Shown here one piece after another: positions 8,515 through 16,808 of a DNA stretch of 64,000 nt. The notes under the pieces were generated by a model. That model saw only the letters and a list, made by a program, of their open reading frames with translations, was not told the DNA's origin and ran no database searches. Source of the DNA: Chryseobacterium sp. H1D6B (GTDB lineage Bacteria; Bacteroidota; Bacteroidia; Flavobacteriales; Weeksellaceae); the NCBI RefSeq assembly GCF_029892445.1, contig NZ_JARXVJ010000001.1, forward strand, positions 3,720,001-3,784,000. Reading direction: 5' to 3'. Positions within the stretch are counted from its first letter, which is position 1. Each line of letters starts with the position of its first letter. The position numbers and the translations under genes are program-made.

Positions 8515-9162
8515 TTAAATAAATCCCATTTTTACAATTTCTTCCTCTTTACATAAAGCAATAAAATACAGCACACGATTATCCTCTGAAAAATGTTTAT
8601 CAAAAACAATTTCTTTCTGTTGTCCAAAATATTTTTGTTCTTCTTTCTGCTCTATGGAATAATCATCAAAATTGATTTTAAGCGTTACCAGTACAATCTG
8701 ATCAGCGTTTTCTTTTACATTCAGGTGAATTCCTTTATCTGACTGGCTTAATGAAATTAAAACGGCATCATCTAAATTATTTTTTTTTCCGAATTGAAAT
8801 GCTTTGAGAAGAAGTTTTCCTTTTTCAGTATGCAGCCCGTTTTCTACAGTTCTGTTTCCTCTTTCAGAAATAAGATCCAGGTCTTTGATCTCCGTCATGA
8901 GTTTTGCAAACTTTTGATAGAGTAGAGGATCGCCGGATTCTTTAATGTATTTATCAAGAGACTGTCTTATTATTTTTCCAACTTTAGAGCAGTGACCAAA
9001 CTCAGAGCTGTTCTGCCTCACTTTTTCGTATGACGGACTTTTCTTAAAGGCCGTTTTATTGAAACCGCTTTTCTTCCGGACAACATTTTTGCCGTTCAGA
9101 CTATAAAATACAAGATTACCCACTGAGCCTTTCAGCGTTATTAAACTTTCATACGTCGCCAT
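8515..9162 (-). CDS. Conserved flavobacterial protein of unknown function
   Basis: 215 aa starting MATYESLITLKGS. This start (9162) is preferred over the open frame to 9219 because a -7 box lies between them (9180-9187). The N-terminal phrase LKGSVGNLVFYSLNGKNVVRKKS followed by S-x-x-Y-x-x-x-R-x-N-S-S-E-F-G matches a recurrent Bacteroidetes family of hypothetical proteins (consensus from memory: V-R-x-K-G-G ... R-E-N ... E-F-G). The C-terminal half is beta-rich. No signal peptide, so cytosolic. Function unknown. Short leader of about 10 nt. Confidence 0.8.
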   Translation of the reverse strand: MATYESLITLKGSVGNLVFYSLNGKNVVRKKSGFNKTAFKKSPSYEKVRQNSSEFGHCSKVGKIIRQSLDKYIKESGDPLLYQKFAKLMTEIKDLDLISERGNRTVENGLHTEKGKLLLKAFQFGKKNNLDDAVLISLSQSDKGIHLNVKENADQIVLVTLKINFDDYSIEQKEEQKYFGQQKEIVFDKHFSEDNRVLYFIALCKEEEIVKMGFI

Positions 9163-9179
9163 ATCTTCTAATTGGAGAT

Positions 9180-9187
9180 CAAATATA
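9180..9187 (-). promoter_or_regulatory. -7 box deciding the start of the minus-strand gene
   Basis: CAAATATA on the plus strand is TATATTTG on the minus strand, 18 bp upstream of ATG 9162; a TTTG-like -33 element lies about 20 bp further up. It excludes the upstream start at 9219. Confidence 0.65.
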
Positions 9188-9271
9188 ATGATATTTAAAT
9201 AGATAACAAATTTTAACATATATTTATCTTATAGTTCTAGTATAGTTATTATATAATTAAAATATAAAATG

Positions 9272-9279
9272 TATATTTG
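9272..9279 (+). promoter_or_regulatory. -7 box deciding the start of the NlpC/P60 gene
   Basis: TATATTTG; transcription should begin near 9286, so the in-frame ATG at 9269 cannot be used and ATG 9317 is the start. Confidence 0.7.
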
Positions 9280-9316
9280 TACAATATTTAGTTATTTCAT
9301 TAAAAACCAGACGGAT

Positions 9317-9886
9317 ATGATACTTAGAGTAATTGATAAAAGGCCGCGAATAAAGCAATTGTCTTTTTTGCTTGTCGCTTCTTCGTTGATCATTTCATGT
9401 GGAAGCTCCAAAAAAGTAGTAAGCAGGAATACAGGTTCTAAAACAGTTGTAAAATCAGAGAGCCTGAGGAAATTAGATTCTAATTTTAATGGAAAAGTTT
9501 CGGGTTCAATTAAAGATATTTTAAAAGATGCTGAAAAATATATTGGAACTCCCTATAAATTCGGCGGTAATACTTCATCAGGTTTCGACTGTTCTGGATT
9601 TACAGTGAAAGTATTTGAAGAAAGTGAATATCAATTACCTAGAAGATCGACTGACCAGGCTGAAGCAGGAAAGAAAATTGATATTAATGAAGTAAAGCCA
9701 GGTGATCTTTTATTTTTCGCAACGGCAGGAGGAAGCAGAGTTTCTCACGTCGGTATTGTTCATGACATTGGAAGTGACGGTGAAATCAGGTTTATTCATG
9801 CTTCCACCTCTAAAGGGGTCATCATTTCATCTCTTAACGAAAAATACTGGAATAAAGCCTATCTTCATGCACAGAGAGTTTTGTGA
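9317..9886 (+). CDS. NlpC/P60 (C40) cell-wall peptidase lipoprotein
   Basis: 189 aa from ATG 9317. Lipobox ending at C28 (SLIISC). The C-terminal NlpC/P60 domain has the catalytic triad C92 (GFDCSGF), H144 (VSHVGIV) and H161 (FIHAS). Family enzymes cut gamma-D-Glu-diaminopimelate or D,D/L,D peptide bonds in peptidoglycan; this one resembles Spr/MepS-type lipoproteins. Likely faces the periplasm from a membrane. An earlier ATG (9269) lies inside the promoter. A LytTR gene follows 37 bp downstream and may be cotranscribed. Confidence 0.92.
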   Translation: MILRVIDKRPRIKQLSFLLVASSLIISCGSSKKVVSRNTGSKTVVKSESLRKLDSNFNGKVSGSIKDILKDAEKYIGTPYKFGGNTSSGFDCSGFTVKVFEESEYQLPRRSTDQAEAGKKIDINEVKPGDLLFFATAGGSRVSHVGIVHDIGSDGEIRFIHASTSKGVIISSLNEKYWNKAYLHAQRVL

Positions 9887-9923
9887 AAAACGATAAGGAA
9901 GAAAACCGTAATTTAAAATAGAT

Positions 9924-10250
9924 ATGGAGAATAAAACCTTTGCTTTCATCAAAACAGATAAAAAGCTGATTAAACTTTTCTATAATGATATTACTGTAAT
10001 CAAAGGCTTAGGGAACTATGTTGAAATCAATATGTCATACAATAAAAAATACATCTATTATAAAAGTCTTAAAGATTTAATTGAAAGTCTGCCCGATAAA
10101 TTCATGCGGGTTCATAACTCCTGCATTATCAATCTTACCAATATTGACTATTTTGAAGACAGCCACGTCATTTGTAAAGATCTGAAAATTACGGTTGCAA
10201 AAAGTTACCGGGAATGTTTGATGAATACCCTGCATAAGATGATGCTCTAA
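9924..10250 (+). CDS. Stand-alone LytTR DNA-binding protein
   Basis: 108 aa consisting almost wholly of a LytTR domain: FAFIKTDKKLIKLFYNDITVIKGLGNYVEI, then the hallmark FMRVHNSCIINLTNIDYF. There is no receiver domain, unlike typical LytTR response regulators, and no membrane segment. Such short LytTR proteins are transcription factors, some gated by membrane inhibitor partners; none is seen next door. Follows the cell-wall peptidase gene at 37 bp. The target is unknown. Confidence 0.88.
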   Translation: MENKTFAFIKTDKKLIKLFYNDITVIKGLGNYVEINMSYNKKYIYYKSLKDLIESLPDKFMRVHNSCIINLTNIDYFEDSHVICKDLKITVAKSYRECLMNTLHKMML

Positions 10251-10333
10251 TCGATCTGCATAAAGAAAATATCTTACTGAATAATATTTTCTACAGAGTA
10301 AATAATAATATTTTATCGTTTTCTTATTCATTT

Positions 10334-10341
10334 TAGTTTTG
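10334..10341 (+). promoter_or_regulatory. -7 box of the DUF2255 gene
   Basis: TAGTTTTG (TAnnTTTG), 17 bp before the ATG. Confidence 0.6.
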
Positions 10342-10358
10342 CGATAAATTAAAACAAA

Positions 10359-10721
10359 ATGAATAAAGAAACAGCTTTAAAATACATTTGCGAAAATGAA
10401 ATTACCGGTATAAAAGCAGGTCTGCAGCGGGAAACATTTTTAGAGATCTGGATGGTGGTTGTAGATAACAGAATTTTTGCCCGTTCCTGGGGATTTGCAG
10501 AAAGAAGCTGGTACAATAGTTTTTTAGAAGATCCTATGGGACAAATACAATGTGGTGATGCCATACTTAGCATCAATGCACATATCCCGGCTGATATAAA
10601 TGATCTTACTCCTCAAATTAACAATGCTTATTTAACAAAATACAGCACAAAACAATTTGCAAAGCCTATCACTGACCAAAAACATGCTGAAAAAACAATG
10701 GAGTTTGTTATTTGTGAATGA
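10359..10721 (+). CDS. DUF2255-family protein
   Basis: 120 aa, soluble. The core phrase LEIWMVVVDNRIFARSWGFAERSWYNSF followed by G-x-I-Q-C-G-D is characteristic of DUF2255 (split-barrel-like small proteins of unknown function). No signal peptide or catalytic motif. Own promoter. The following 171-bp gap (10722-10892) to dapD holds no reading frame; a TTTTTTGAAC and ACTTTTG pair there could be a weak promoter for dapD. Confidence 0.8.
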   Translation: MNKETALKYICENEITGIKAGLQRETFLEIWMVVVDNRIFARSWGFAERSWYNSFLEDPMGQIQCGDAILSINAHIPADINDLTPQINNAYLTKYSTKQFAKPITDQKHAEKTMEFVICE

Positions 10722-10892
10722 AAAATTTAGAACTCTAATTATAGAATATCAGCTGAAAGAAAGATTGATTTTTGGAGATTTGTCATTTTTTTGAACTTGT
10801 ATACTACAACAAACTTTTGTACTTTTATCGACTGAAATGGCGTACAGATAAGACCATTATTTATACTCGAAAAAATAATTTAAAATAGAAAC

Positions 10893-11705
10893 ATGTCGTT
10901 ACAACAAACTATTGAAAACATTTGGGATAATAGAGATTTACTGCAAAATGAAGAAAGCAAGAAGGCAATAAGAGAAGTTATTTCTTTATTAGATTCTGGA
11001 GAACTTCGTGTTGCTCAGCCTACAGAAAACGGATGGCAGGTAAATGAATGGGTGAAGAAAGCAGTAGTGATGTATTTTCCAATTCAAAAAATGGAAACTA
11101 TTGAAGTAGGACCATTTGAATTTCATGATAAAATTCCTTTAAAAAGAAACTATGCTGAAAAAGGAGTAAGAGTTGTACCTCATGCAATTGCAAGAGAAGG
11201 TTCTTTTATAGCTTCAGGAGTGATCTTGATGCCTTCTTATGTGAATATCGGAGCTTATGTAGATTCAGGAACAATGGTTGACACCTGGGCTACTGTAGGA
11301 AGCTGCGCACAGATCGGTAAAAACGTTCACTTAAGCGGTGGTGTTGGTATCGGTGGTGTTTTAGAGCCGTTACAAGCTGCACCGGTAATCATTGAAGATG
11401 ACTGTTTCATTGGATCAAGATGTATCGTAGTAGAAGGTGTCCACGTTGAAAAAGAAGCTGTTTTAGGTGCTAATGTTGTGCTGACTGCTTCTACAAAGAT
11501 TATTGATGTTACAGGAAGTGAGCCGATAGAAATTAAAGGAAGAGTTCCTGCACGTTCAGTAGTAATCCCGGGAAGTTATACTAAACACTATCCGGCTGGA
11601 GAATACCAGGTTCCTTGTGCATTGATTATCGGGCAGAGAAAAGAGTCTACGGACAAGAAGACATCTCTTAATGATGCCTTGAGGGAAAATAATGTAGCTG
11701 TCTAA
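10893..11705 (+). CDS. dapD: 2,3,4,5-tetrahydropyridine-2,6-dicarboxylate N-succinyltransferase
   Basis: 270 aa, the usual DapD length. Uses succinyl-CoA to acylate tetrahydrodipicolinate in the succinylase branch of lysine/meso-diaminopimelate synthesis; trimeric. Seen: N-terminal helical domain, then left-handed beta-helix hexapeptide repeats with the DapD phrases YVNIGAYVDSGTMVDTWATVGSCAQIGKNVHLSGG and GGVLEPLQAAPVIIEDDCFIGSR (active-site D in DTWATVGSCAQ). Followed 17 bp later by a glycan-assembly gene run; cotranscription would be accidental rather than functional. Confidence 0.97.
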   Translation: MSLQQTIENIWDNRDLLQNEESKKAIREVISLLDSGELRVAQPTENGWQVNEWVKKAVVMYFPIQKMETIEVGPFEFHDKIPLKRNYAEKGVRVVPHAIAREGSFIASGVILMPSYVNIGAYVDSGTMVDTWATVGSCAQIGKNVHLSGGVGIGGVLEPLQAAPVIIEDDCFIGSRCIVVEGVHVEKEAVLGANVVLTASTKIIDVTGSEPIEIKGRVPARSVVIPGSYTKHYPAGEYQVPCALIIGQRKESTDKKTSLNDALRENNVAV

Positions 11706-11722
11706 GCTTTTTATCATACCCA

Positions 11723-12892
11723 ATGAAAGAAAAATTTTTAAAATTTATATTAAACCCCAAATACATATTTGGGGTTTATCTTATTATAGCTGTTGTTACT
11801 GCTGTTTCTAAGTATTTAAGAGGAGATTATGCTATTAATAATTATCTGATCTTCAAACATGTATTTTTTAATACAGTCAGCCAGAAAAATTTATTCATTC
11901 ATTATCCTGATTTTTATTTTGATTTAAATCATTACGGGATATTCTTCAGCCTTCTGATTGCTCCGTTTGCGGTGATGCCGGACTGGTTGGGAATTTCACT
12001 CTGGAATCTGGCTAATACTTTTATCTTCGTGTACGCCATTTATAAACTGCCGTTCTCAGATGGTAAAAAGGCCCTTTTCGGGCTGCTTTGTCTCCAGGAA
12101 TACATCACGGCTGCTTTAAGTCTTCAGTTCAATATAGCGCTCACAGGGCTTTTGATATTGTCTGCAGTGTATATCTATGAAAAAAAAGAAGTAAAATCTG
12201 TAACAGCGATATTGATTGGGGTTTTTGTGAAGATCTACGGTATTGTAGGGCTTACCCAGTTTTTCTTTATTAAAAACAAAACTAAATTTATTCTTTCAGG
12301 GTTAGTAATTGCGGTATTATTCTTTGCAGTTCCTATGATCTATTCAAGTCCTCAGTTTGTGATGCAGAGCTATGCAGACTGGTTCCATTCGATTATTGAA
12401 AAGAATAATGAAAACCAGGTATTAGGAAATATGCAGGATATTTCATTAATGGGCTTTTTCAGAAGAATTTTGGGAGATGCTTCTATTTCAAATCTGGTAT
12501 TTTTAGGATTTGGGCTCCCTTTATTTGCGGCGCCTTATATTAGAATTAAGCAGTATAAAAGCTATGCGTTCCAATTGATGATCCTCTCATCTACTTTATT
12601 ATTTTTGGTGCTGTTCAGTTCAAGTTCAGAATCACCAACTTATATTATAGCAGTAGTAGGAGTAATGATCTGGTTTTTTCTGCAGAAAGAAAGAACTCCT
12701 TTCATCATTGGATTGCTTGTTTTTGTCATTATTTTTACCTGCTTTTCGACTTCAGATCTATTCCCGAAATCAGTTAAAAATGATTATATCATCAAATATT
12801 CTTTAAAAGCTGTACCTTGCATTATCGTTTGGTTAAGGGTAGTTTACGAGCTTTTGACCAAAGATTTTGAAAAAAACTACAGCTTGAAATAA
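11723..12892 (+). CDS. Multi-pass membrane glycosyltransferase-like protein (GT87/DUF2029)
   Basis: 389 aa with about nine to ten hydrophobic spans. Pattern of the polyprenyl-phosphate-dependent GT87/DUF2029 family: an early acidic loop after TM1, then repeated membrane helices (AYAIYKLPFSDGKKALFGLLCL). These enzymes add mannose or arabinose from lipid-linked donors on the periplasmic side. The next gene is a dolichol-phosphate-mannose-synthase-like GT2, which would make such a lipid-linked sugar, supporting the call. Stop and the next ATG are 3 bp apart. Confidence 0.75.
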   Translation: MKEKFLKFILNPKYIFGVYLIIAVVTAVSKYLRGDYAINNYLIFKHVFFNTVSQKNLFIHYPDFYFDLNHYGIFFSLLIAPFAVMPDWLGISLWNLANTFIFVYAIYKLPFSDGKKALFGLLCLQEYITAALSLQFNIALTGLLILSAVYIYEKKEVKSVTAILIGVFVKIYGIVGLTQFFFIKNKTKFILSGLVIAVLFFAVPMIYSSPQFVMQSYADWFHSIIEKNNENQVLGNMQDISLMGFFRRILGDASISNLVFLGFGLPLFAAPYIRIKQYKSYAFQLMILSSTLLFLVLFSSSSESPTYIIAVVGVMIWFFLQKERTPFIIGLLVFVIIFTCFSTSDLFPKSVKNDYIIKYSLKAVPCIIVWLRVVYELLTKDFEKNYSLK

Positions 12893-12895
12893 AAC

Positions 12896-13825
12896 ATGAA
12901 AAAGATTTCTATCGTCATTCCTGCCTTTAATGAAGAAGGAAACGTAGCCGTAATTCATCAGAAAATAAAAGAAGTTTTTGCTGAGTTAAATCATTATGAT
13001 TTTGAAATTATATTTGTAAATGATGGCAGCAGAGATAATACCCAGCAGAAACTGAAAGAATTGTCTGAGCAGTACGAAGAAGTGAAGTTCATCGAATTTT
13101 CCAGAAATTTCGGACATCAGCCTGCTGTAAAAGCCGGAATGGATAATGCCCTTGGAAACGCTGTAATATCAATGGATGGAGACCTGCAGCATCCGCCGGA
13201 ACTGATCCCTAAAATGATCGAAAAATGGGAAGAAGGCTACGACGTAGTTTTTACCATAAGAACCTATCCTAAAGAGATTTCCTATTTTAAAAGAAAAACC
13301 TCAGATTTTTTTTACAGAATTTTATCCAGCCTCTCAGATGTAAATCTTACCAAAGGAGGAGGATCAGACTTTAGATTACTGGACGCCAACGTTGTGGAAG
13401 TAATGAGAACCTTTACAGAAGATGATCTATTTCTCCGCGGACTTACAAGCTGGATGGGTTTTAAGCAGGTGGGTATTGATTTCACGGCCTGTGAACGATT
13501 AGCTGGAGAAAGCAGTTATAATTTAAAAAAAATGATAACATTTGCTTTTACGGGAATCACTGCTTTTAGTGTAAAACCTCTTTCAATCGCCGCATATTTA
13601 GGAATGTTATTCTCTGGTATTTCAGTTATCATTTACATCATGTATGTGATTTATGCTTTTGTTGCTAAAACTGAGATTTCAGGATGGGCTTCATTGATTA
13701 TGACGATCGTATTTTTCGGAGGCCTGCAGCTGATCATTCTTGGAATTATAGGAATCTATTTAGGGAAAATTTTTAAAGAGGTAAAACAAAGACCTAATTA
13801 TATAATTAAATCCAAAAATTTTTAA
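12896..13825 (+). CDS. GT2 glycosyltransferase (DPM1/ArnC/GtrB-like)
   Basis: 309 aa. GT-A domain with VIPAFNEEGNV at the N-terminus, nucleotide site FVNDGSRDNTQ, catalytic metal motif SMDGDLQHPPELI (DxD-like), and KAGMDNA. Two C-terminal membrane helices (about 225-300) as in GtrB/ArnC. Expected to transfer a sugar from a nucleotide donor to undecaprenyl phosphate. Second of four closely packed glycan genes (3-bp and 1-bp junctions). Confidence 0.92.
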   Translation: MKKISIVIPAFNEEGNVAVIHQKIKEVFAELNHYDFEIIFVNDGSRDNTQQKLKELSEQYEEVKFIEFSRNFGHQPAVKAGMDNALGNAVISMDGDLQHPPELIPKMIEKWEEGYDVVFTIRTYPKEISYFKRKTSDFFYRILSSLSDVNLTKGGGSDFRLLDANVVEVMRTFTEDDLFLRGLTSWMGFKQVGIDFTACERLAGESSYNLKKMITFAFTGITAFSVKPLSIAAYLGMLFSGISVIIYIMYVIYAFVAKTEISGWASLIMTIVFFGGLQLIILGIIGIYLGKIFKEVKQRPNYIIKSKNF

Positions 13826-13826
13826 A

Positions 13827-14603
13827 ATGGTATTATTAAGTTTTGATATTGAAGAATTTGATATGCCTTTAGAATACAAAGGAGAAATATCTTTTGAAAA
13901 ACAGCTTTCTATTTCACAGCACGGGCTCGAAAATATTCTCAACATCTTAAAAAAACATCAGGCAAAAGCGACCTTCTTTTCAACAGTGGTCTTTGCAGAA
14001 AACAGCAGGATGCTTATTGAAAGATTACTCAAGGAAGGGCATGAACTGGCTTCCCACACATGGTTTCATTCAGAGTTTGAAGAAAAGCATCTCAAAGAAT
14101 CCAGAGAGAAATTAGAAGAACTATTTACTGCGAAAGTGACGGGATTAAGAATGCCGAGAATGATGCCTGTAGACGAAAAAGAAGTTGAAAAAGCCGGTTA
14201 TTCATACAATTCATCAGTAAATCCGACTTTTCTTCCCGGAAGATATAATAACCTTAAAGTTTCAAGAACTTACTTTAAAGAAGGGAATGTAACGCAGATT
14301 CCAGCGTCGGTTTCCCCTAACTTCAGGATTCCGTTATTCTGGCTGAGTTTTCATAATTTTCCTTTGCCGTTTTATAAAAAACTTTCTTCAGACGTTTTAA
14401 AAAAGGACAACTATCTTAATATTTATTTCCATCCCTGGGAATTTTCAGAAATTAAAGACGAGGCTTTTAAACTGCCGGGTTTCACAACAAAAAACTCTGG
14501 AAAACAAATGGTTGAAAGATTTGATGAATTGGTAGGCTGGCTTAAAAATAAAAAGTATACTTTTGGAACGTTTCAGGAATTTCAAAAACAAATAGAATCA
14601 TGA
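13827..14603 (+). CDS. Polysaccharide deacetylase-family protein
   Basis: 258 aa NodB-homology domain. Motif 1 LLSFDIEEFDMP supplies the catalytic Asp and metal Asp; motif 2 SHTWFHSEF supplies the H-x(3)-H zinc pair; motif 3 is around GLRMPRMMPVD. No signal peptide, so the active site may face the cytosol or the protein may deacetylate a lipid-linked intermediate. The 'ends in HPWEF' region resembles the PIG-L/DUF3473-free polysaccharide-synthesis subgroup. The next gene overlaps its stop by 4 bp (ATGA), implying translational coupling. Confidence 0.9.
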   Translation: MVLLSFDIEEFDMPLEYKGEISFEKQLSISQHGLENILNILKKHQAKATFFSTVVFAENSRMLIERLLKEGHELASHTWFHSEFEEKHLKESREKLEELFTAKVTGLRMPRMMPVDEKEVEKAGYSYNSSVNPTFLPGRYNNLKVSRTYFKEGNVTQIPASVSPNFRIPLFWLSFHNFPLPFYKKLSSDVLKKDNYLNIYFHPWEFSEIKDEAFKLPGFTTKNSGKQMVERFDELVGWLKNKKYTFGTFQEFQKQIES

Positions 14604-15697
14604 AGATCGCTTTTGATGCAAAACGTTTTTTTCACAACTCATCCGGGCTGGGCAACTATTCAAGAGATCTTGTAAGAATTCTTTCTAAGTATTTTCCTGA
14701 AAATGAATATCTTCTACTTAATAAAAATAAGTCTGAAAGGGGAAAAGATATTCTAGAGAATCCGAATGTTCAATTTATTGAAACTTCAAAAGGAAAGCTG
14801 TCCCGTCAGTTTAAAATGGGAAAAGATGCTCAAAGACAGCATGCAGATATATTTCATGGATTATCGGGTGAATTGCCTCTAAAATGGGATAAAAAGCCAA
14901 TTAAAAAAGTAGTGACGATCCATGATCTCATCTTTATGAGATACCCTCAGTATTATTCTTTTTTTGACAGAAAGATCCACTTATGGAAGTTTAAAAAAGC
15001 GGCAGTAAGTGCAGATGCTGTTATAGCAATTTCAGAACAGACCAAACAGGATATTATTACTTATCTGAAAATTCCAGAAAATAAAATTACGGTCATTTAC
15101 CAAGGATGCCACCATGCTTTTAAAGAGGAGCAGTCTGGAGATTTAATTCAAGCCGCAAAGCAGAAATTCAATCTGCCGGAAAGGTTTATTTTGAATGTAG
15201 GAACTATTGAAGAGCGCAAAAATCTTCTCAATATTGTAAAGGCAGTTAATGAAACGGATATTCCGCTTGTAGTAGTAGGAAGAAAAACAAAATATTTCGG
15301 AAAAGTAGAGCAGTACATCAAAAAAAATAAGATGGAAAAGCAGATTCATTTTCTGGAAGGTGTTTCTATGAATGAGCTGGCCGTTATTTACAAACTGGCG
15401 GACATCTTTGTTTATCCAAGTTTTTTTGAAGGTTTTGGAATACCGGTGATCGAAGCTTTATTCTCAAAAACAGCAGTAATTACAAGCAATACAAGTTGCC
15501 TGCCTGAAGCAGGAGGTGAAAATTCAGTATACATTGATCCGAAAAATCATTTAGATATCCAGTCTAAAATTAAATTTCTCTGGGATAGTGAATCAGAAAG
15601 AAAACGCCGTGCTGATAAGAGTTTTGAGTTTGTCCAAAAGTTTAATGATGAACCTATCGCTGCGGAATTGATGGCTCTTTATCAAAAAATTATTTAG
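14600..15697 (+). CDS. GT4-family glycosyltransferase
   Basis: 365 aa GT-B enzyme. N-terminal acceptor domain with the SSGLGNYSRDLVRILSKYF glycine loop; C-terminal GT1/GT4 donor domain with LNVGTIEERKNLLNIVKA and the E-x7-E-type motif FFEGFGIPVIEALFSKTAVI. Similar to mannosyl- or rhamnosyl-transferases acting on cell-surface glycans. Last gene of the four-gene glycan run, and directly followed by the his promoter. Confidence 0.92.
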   Translation: MKIAFDAKRFFHNSSGLGNYSRDLVRILSKYFPENEYLLLNKNKSERGKDILENPNVQFIETSKGKLSRQFKMGKDAQRQHADIFHGLSGELPLKWDKKPIKKVVTIHDLIFMRYPQYYSFFDRKIHLWKFKKAAVSADAVIAISEQTKQDIITYLKIPENKITVIYQGCHHAFKEEQSGDLIQAAKQKFNLPERFILNVGTIEERKNLLNIVKAVNETDIPLVVVGRKTKYFGKVEQYIKKNKMEKQIHFLEGVSMNELAVIYKLADIFVYPSFFEGFGIPVIEALFSKTAVITSNTSCLPEAGGENSVYIDPKNHLDIQSKIKFLWDSESERKRRADKSFEFVQKFNDEPIAAELMALYQKII

Positions 15698-15726
15698 AAA
15701 AATAGCTGCAGATTAAAAATAAGTCC

Positions 15727-15734
15727 TACATTTG
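15727..15734 (+). promoter_or_regulatory. -7 box of the his operon
   Basis: TACATTTG (TAnnTTTG), 19 bp before the leader-peptide ATG; the -33 element is not obvious. Confidence 0.65.
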
Positions 15735-15753
15735 CATTACAATTTGACAACAA

Positions 15754-15801
15754 ATGAACCCGAATTTTTTAACATATCATTATTATCATCATCTCTGCTA
15801 A
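15754..15801 (+). CDS. his operon leader peptide
   Basis: 15-codon frame reading MNPNFLTYHYYHHLC, too short for routine gene calling. Three His codons (residues 9, 12, 13) and three Tyr codons sit in a run of six. It lies between a promoter and a terminator hairpin directly upstream of hisG, the arrangement of translation-coupled attenuators. Ribosome stalling at CAT codons when His-tRNA is scarce would cover CATATCA (15773-15779), which otherwise can pair with TGATATG (15814-15820). Confidence 0.85.
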   Translation: MNPNFLTYHYYHHLC

Positions 15802-15882
15802 GACGGAATTGATTGATATGTATTTGTGTTAAAATCATAAAAATAAATTAAAAACCGTCTAAGTAAATAGACGGTTTTTTTG
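15801..15882 (+). promoter_or_regulatory. his attenuator: antiterminator arm plus terminator
   Basis: Terminator: 11-bp stem AAAACCGTCTA (15851-15861) / TAGACGGTTTT (15868-15878), loop AGTAAA, then a T run. Antiterminator: AGACGG at 15801-15806, overlapping the leader stop codon, is complementary to CCGTCT in the 5' terminator arm. A ribosome finishing the leader covers AGACGG and lets the terminator form; a ribosome stalled at the His codons leaves it free. hisG starts 68 bp after the hairpin. Confidence 0.85.
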
Positions 15883-15949
15883 TTTCTAAACTCTTCCTAG
15901 AAATTCACCAATAATCAGTTTTTATTTACTTAGACTCAATTTTAGAAAA

Positions 15950-16807
15950 ATGAGTAAATTAAAAATTGCGGTACAGAAAAGCGGCCGTTTGTATGAAGAT
16001 TCTTTACAGCTTCTCAAAGACTGCGGTATTTTTATCAACAATGGAAAAGACCAGCTGAAAGTTTCAGTAGATAATTTTCCCATGGAAATTATGTACCTGC
16101 GGAATTCAGATATCCCGCAGTATCTTGAAGACGGAGTGGTAGATATAGCGATTGTAGGAGAGAACCTTTTAGTAGAAAAGCAAAAGAAAATTACAGTTGT
16201 TCAAAAGCTTGGCTTTTCAAAATGCCGTGTTTCTCTGGCTGTTCCCAAAGAAATTGAAACTGATGATCTGGCTTATTTTCAAGACAAAAAGATCGCAACT
16301 TCTTACCCGAATACGCTTAAAAACTTCCTAGAAAAAAACAAAATAACAGCCGACATCCACGTGATCTCCGGATCGGTAGAAATCGCTCCCAATATTGGTC
16401 TTGCAGATGGAATATGTGATATTGTGAGCTCCGGAAGTACCTTATTCAAAAACGGATTGAGAGAAACTGTTACACTGCTCCAATCTGAAGCGGTTTTAGC
16501 AAAAACGTCCAGCTTAGACCAGGAAAAAGAGGTGATTCTTGAAAAATTTTTATTCAGAATAAAAGCAGTTTTGAAAGCTAAAAAGTCAAAATATATTCTG
16601 ATGAATGTTCCTAATGAAAAAATTTCGGATATCGCCTCTGTACTTCCTGTACTCAAGAGCCCGACCGTAATTCCTTTAGCTGAAAAGGGCTGGAGCAGTA
16701 TTCATTCCGTAATTGACGAAGAAAGATTCTGGGAAGTTATAGATGAATTAAAAGAAAACGGTGCGCAGGATATTCTCATTATTCCAATTGACAAAATGGT
16801 TATTTAA
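15950..16807 (+). CDS. hisG: ATP phosphoribosyltransferase, long form
   Basis: 285 aa: long HisG with a C-terminal ACT-like regulatory domain (about 205-285, SKYILMNVPNEKISDIASVLPVLKSPTVIPL), which in relatives mediates feedback inhibition by histidine and removes the need for HisZ. Catalytic part: KLKIAVQKSGRLYEDSLQLL, VDIAIVGEN, and the PRPP loop DGICDIVSSGSTL. First committed step: ATP + PRPP to phosphoribosyl-ATP. First structural gene of the his operon; hisD starts 1 bp after its stop. Confidence 0.97.
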   Translation: MSKLKIAVQKSGRLYEDSLQLLKDCGIFINNGKDQLKVSVDNFPMEIMYLRNSDIPQYLEDGVVDIAIVGENLLVEKQKKITVVQKLGFSKCRVSLAVPKEIETDDLAYFQDKKIATSYPNTLKNFLEKNKITADIHVISGSVEIAPNIGLADGICDIVSSGSTLFKNGLRETVTLLQSEAVLAKTSSLDQEKEVILEKFLFRIKAVLKAKKSKYILMNVPNEKISDIASVLPVLKSPTVIPLAEKGWSSIHSVIDEERFWEVIDELKENGAQDILIIPIDKMVI

Positions 16808-16808
16808 T

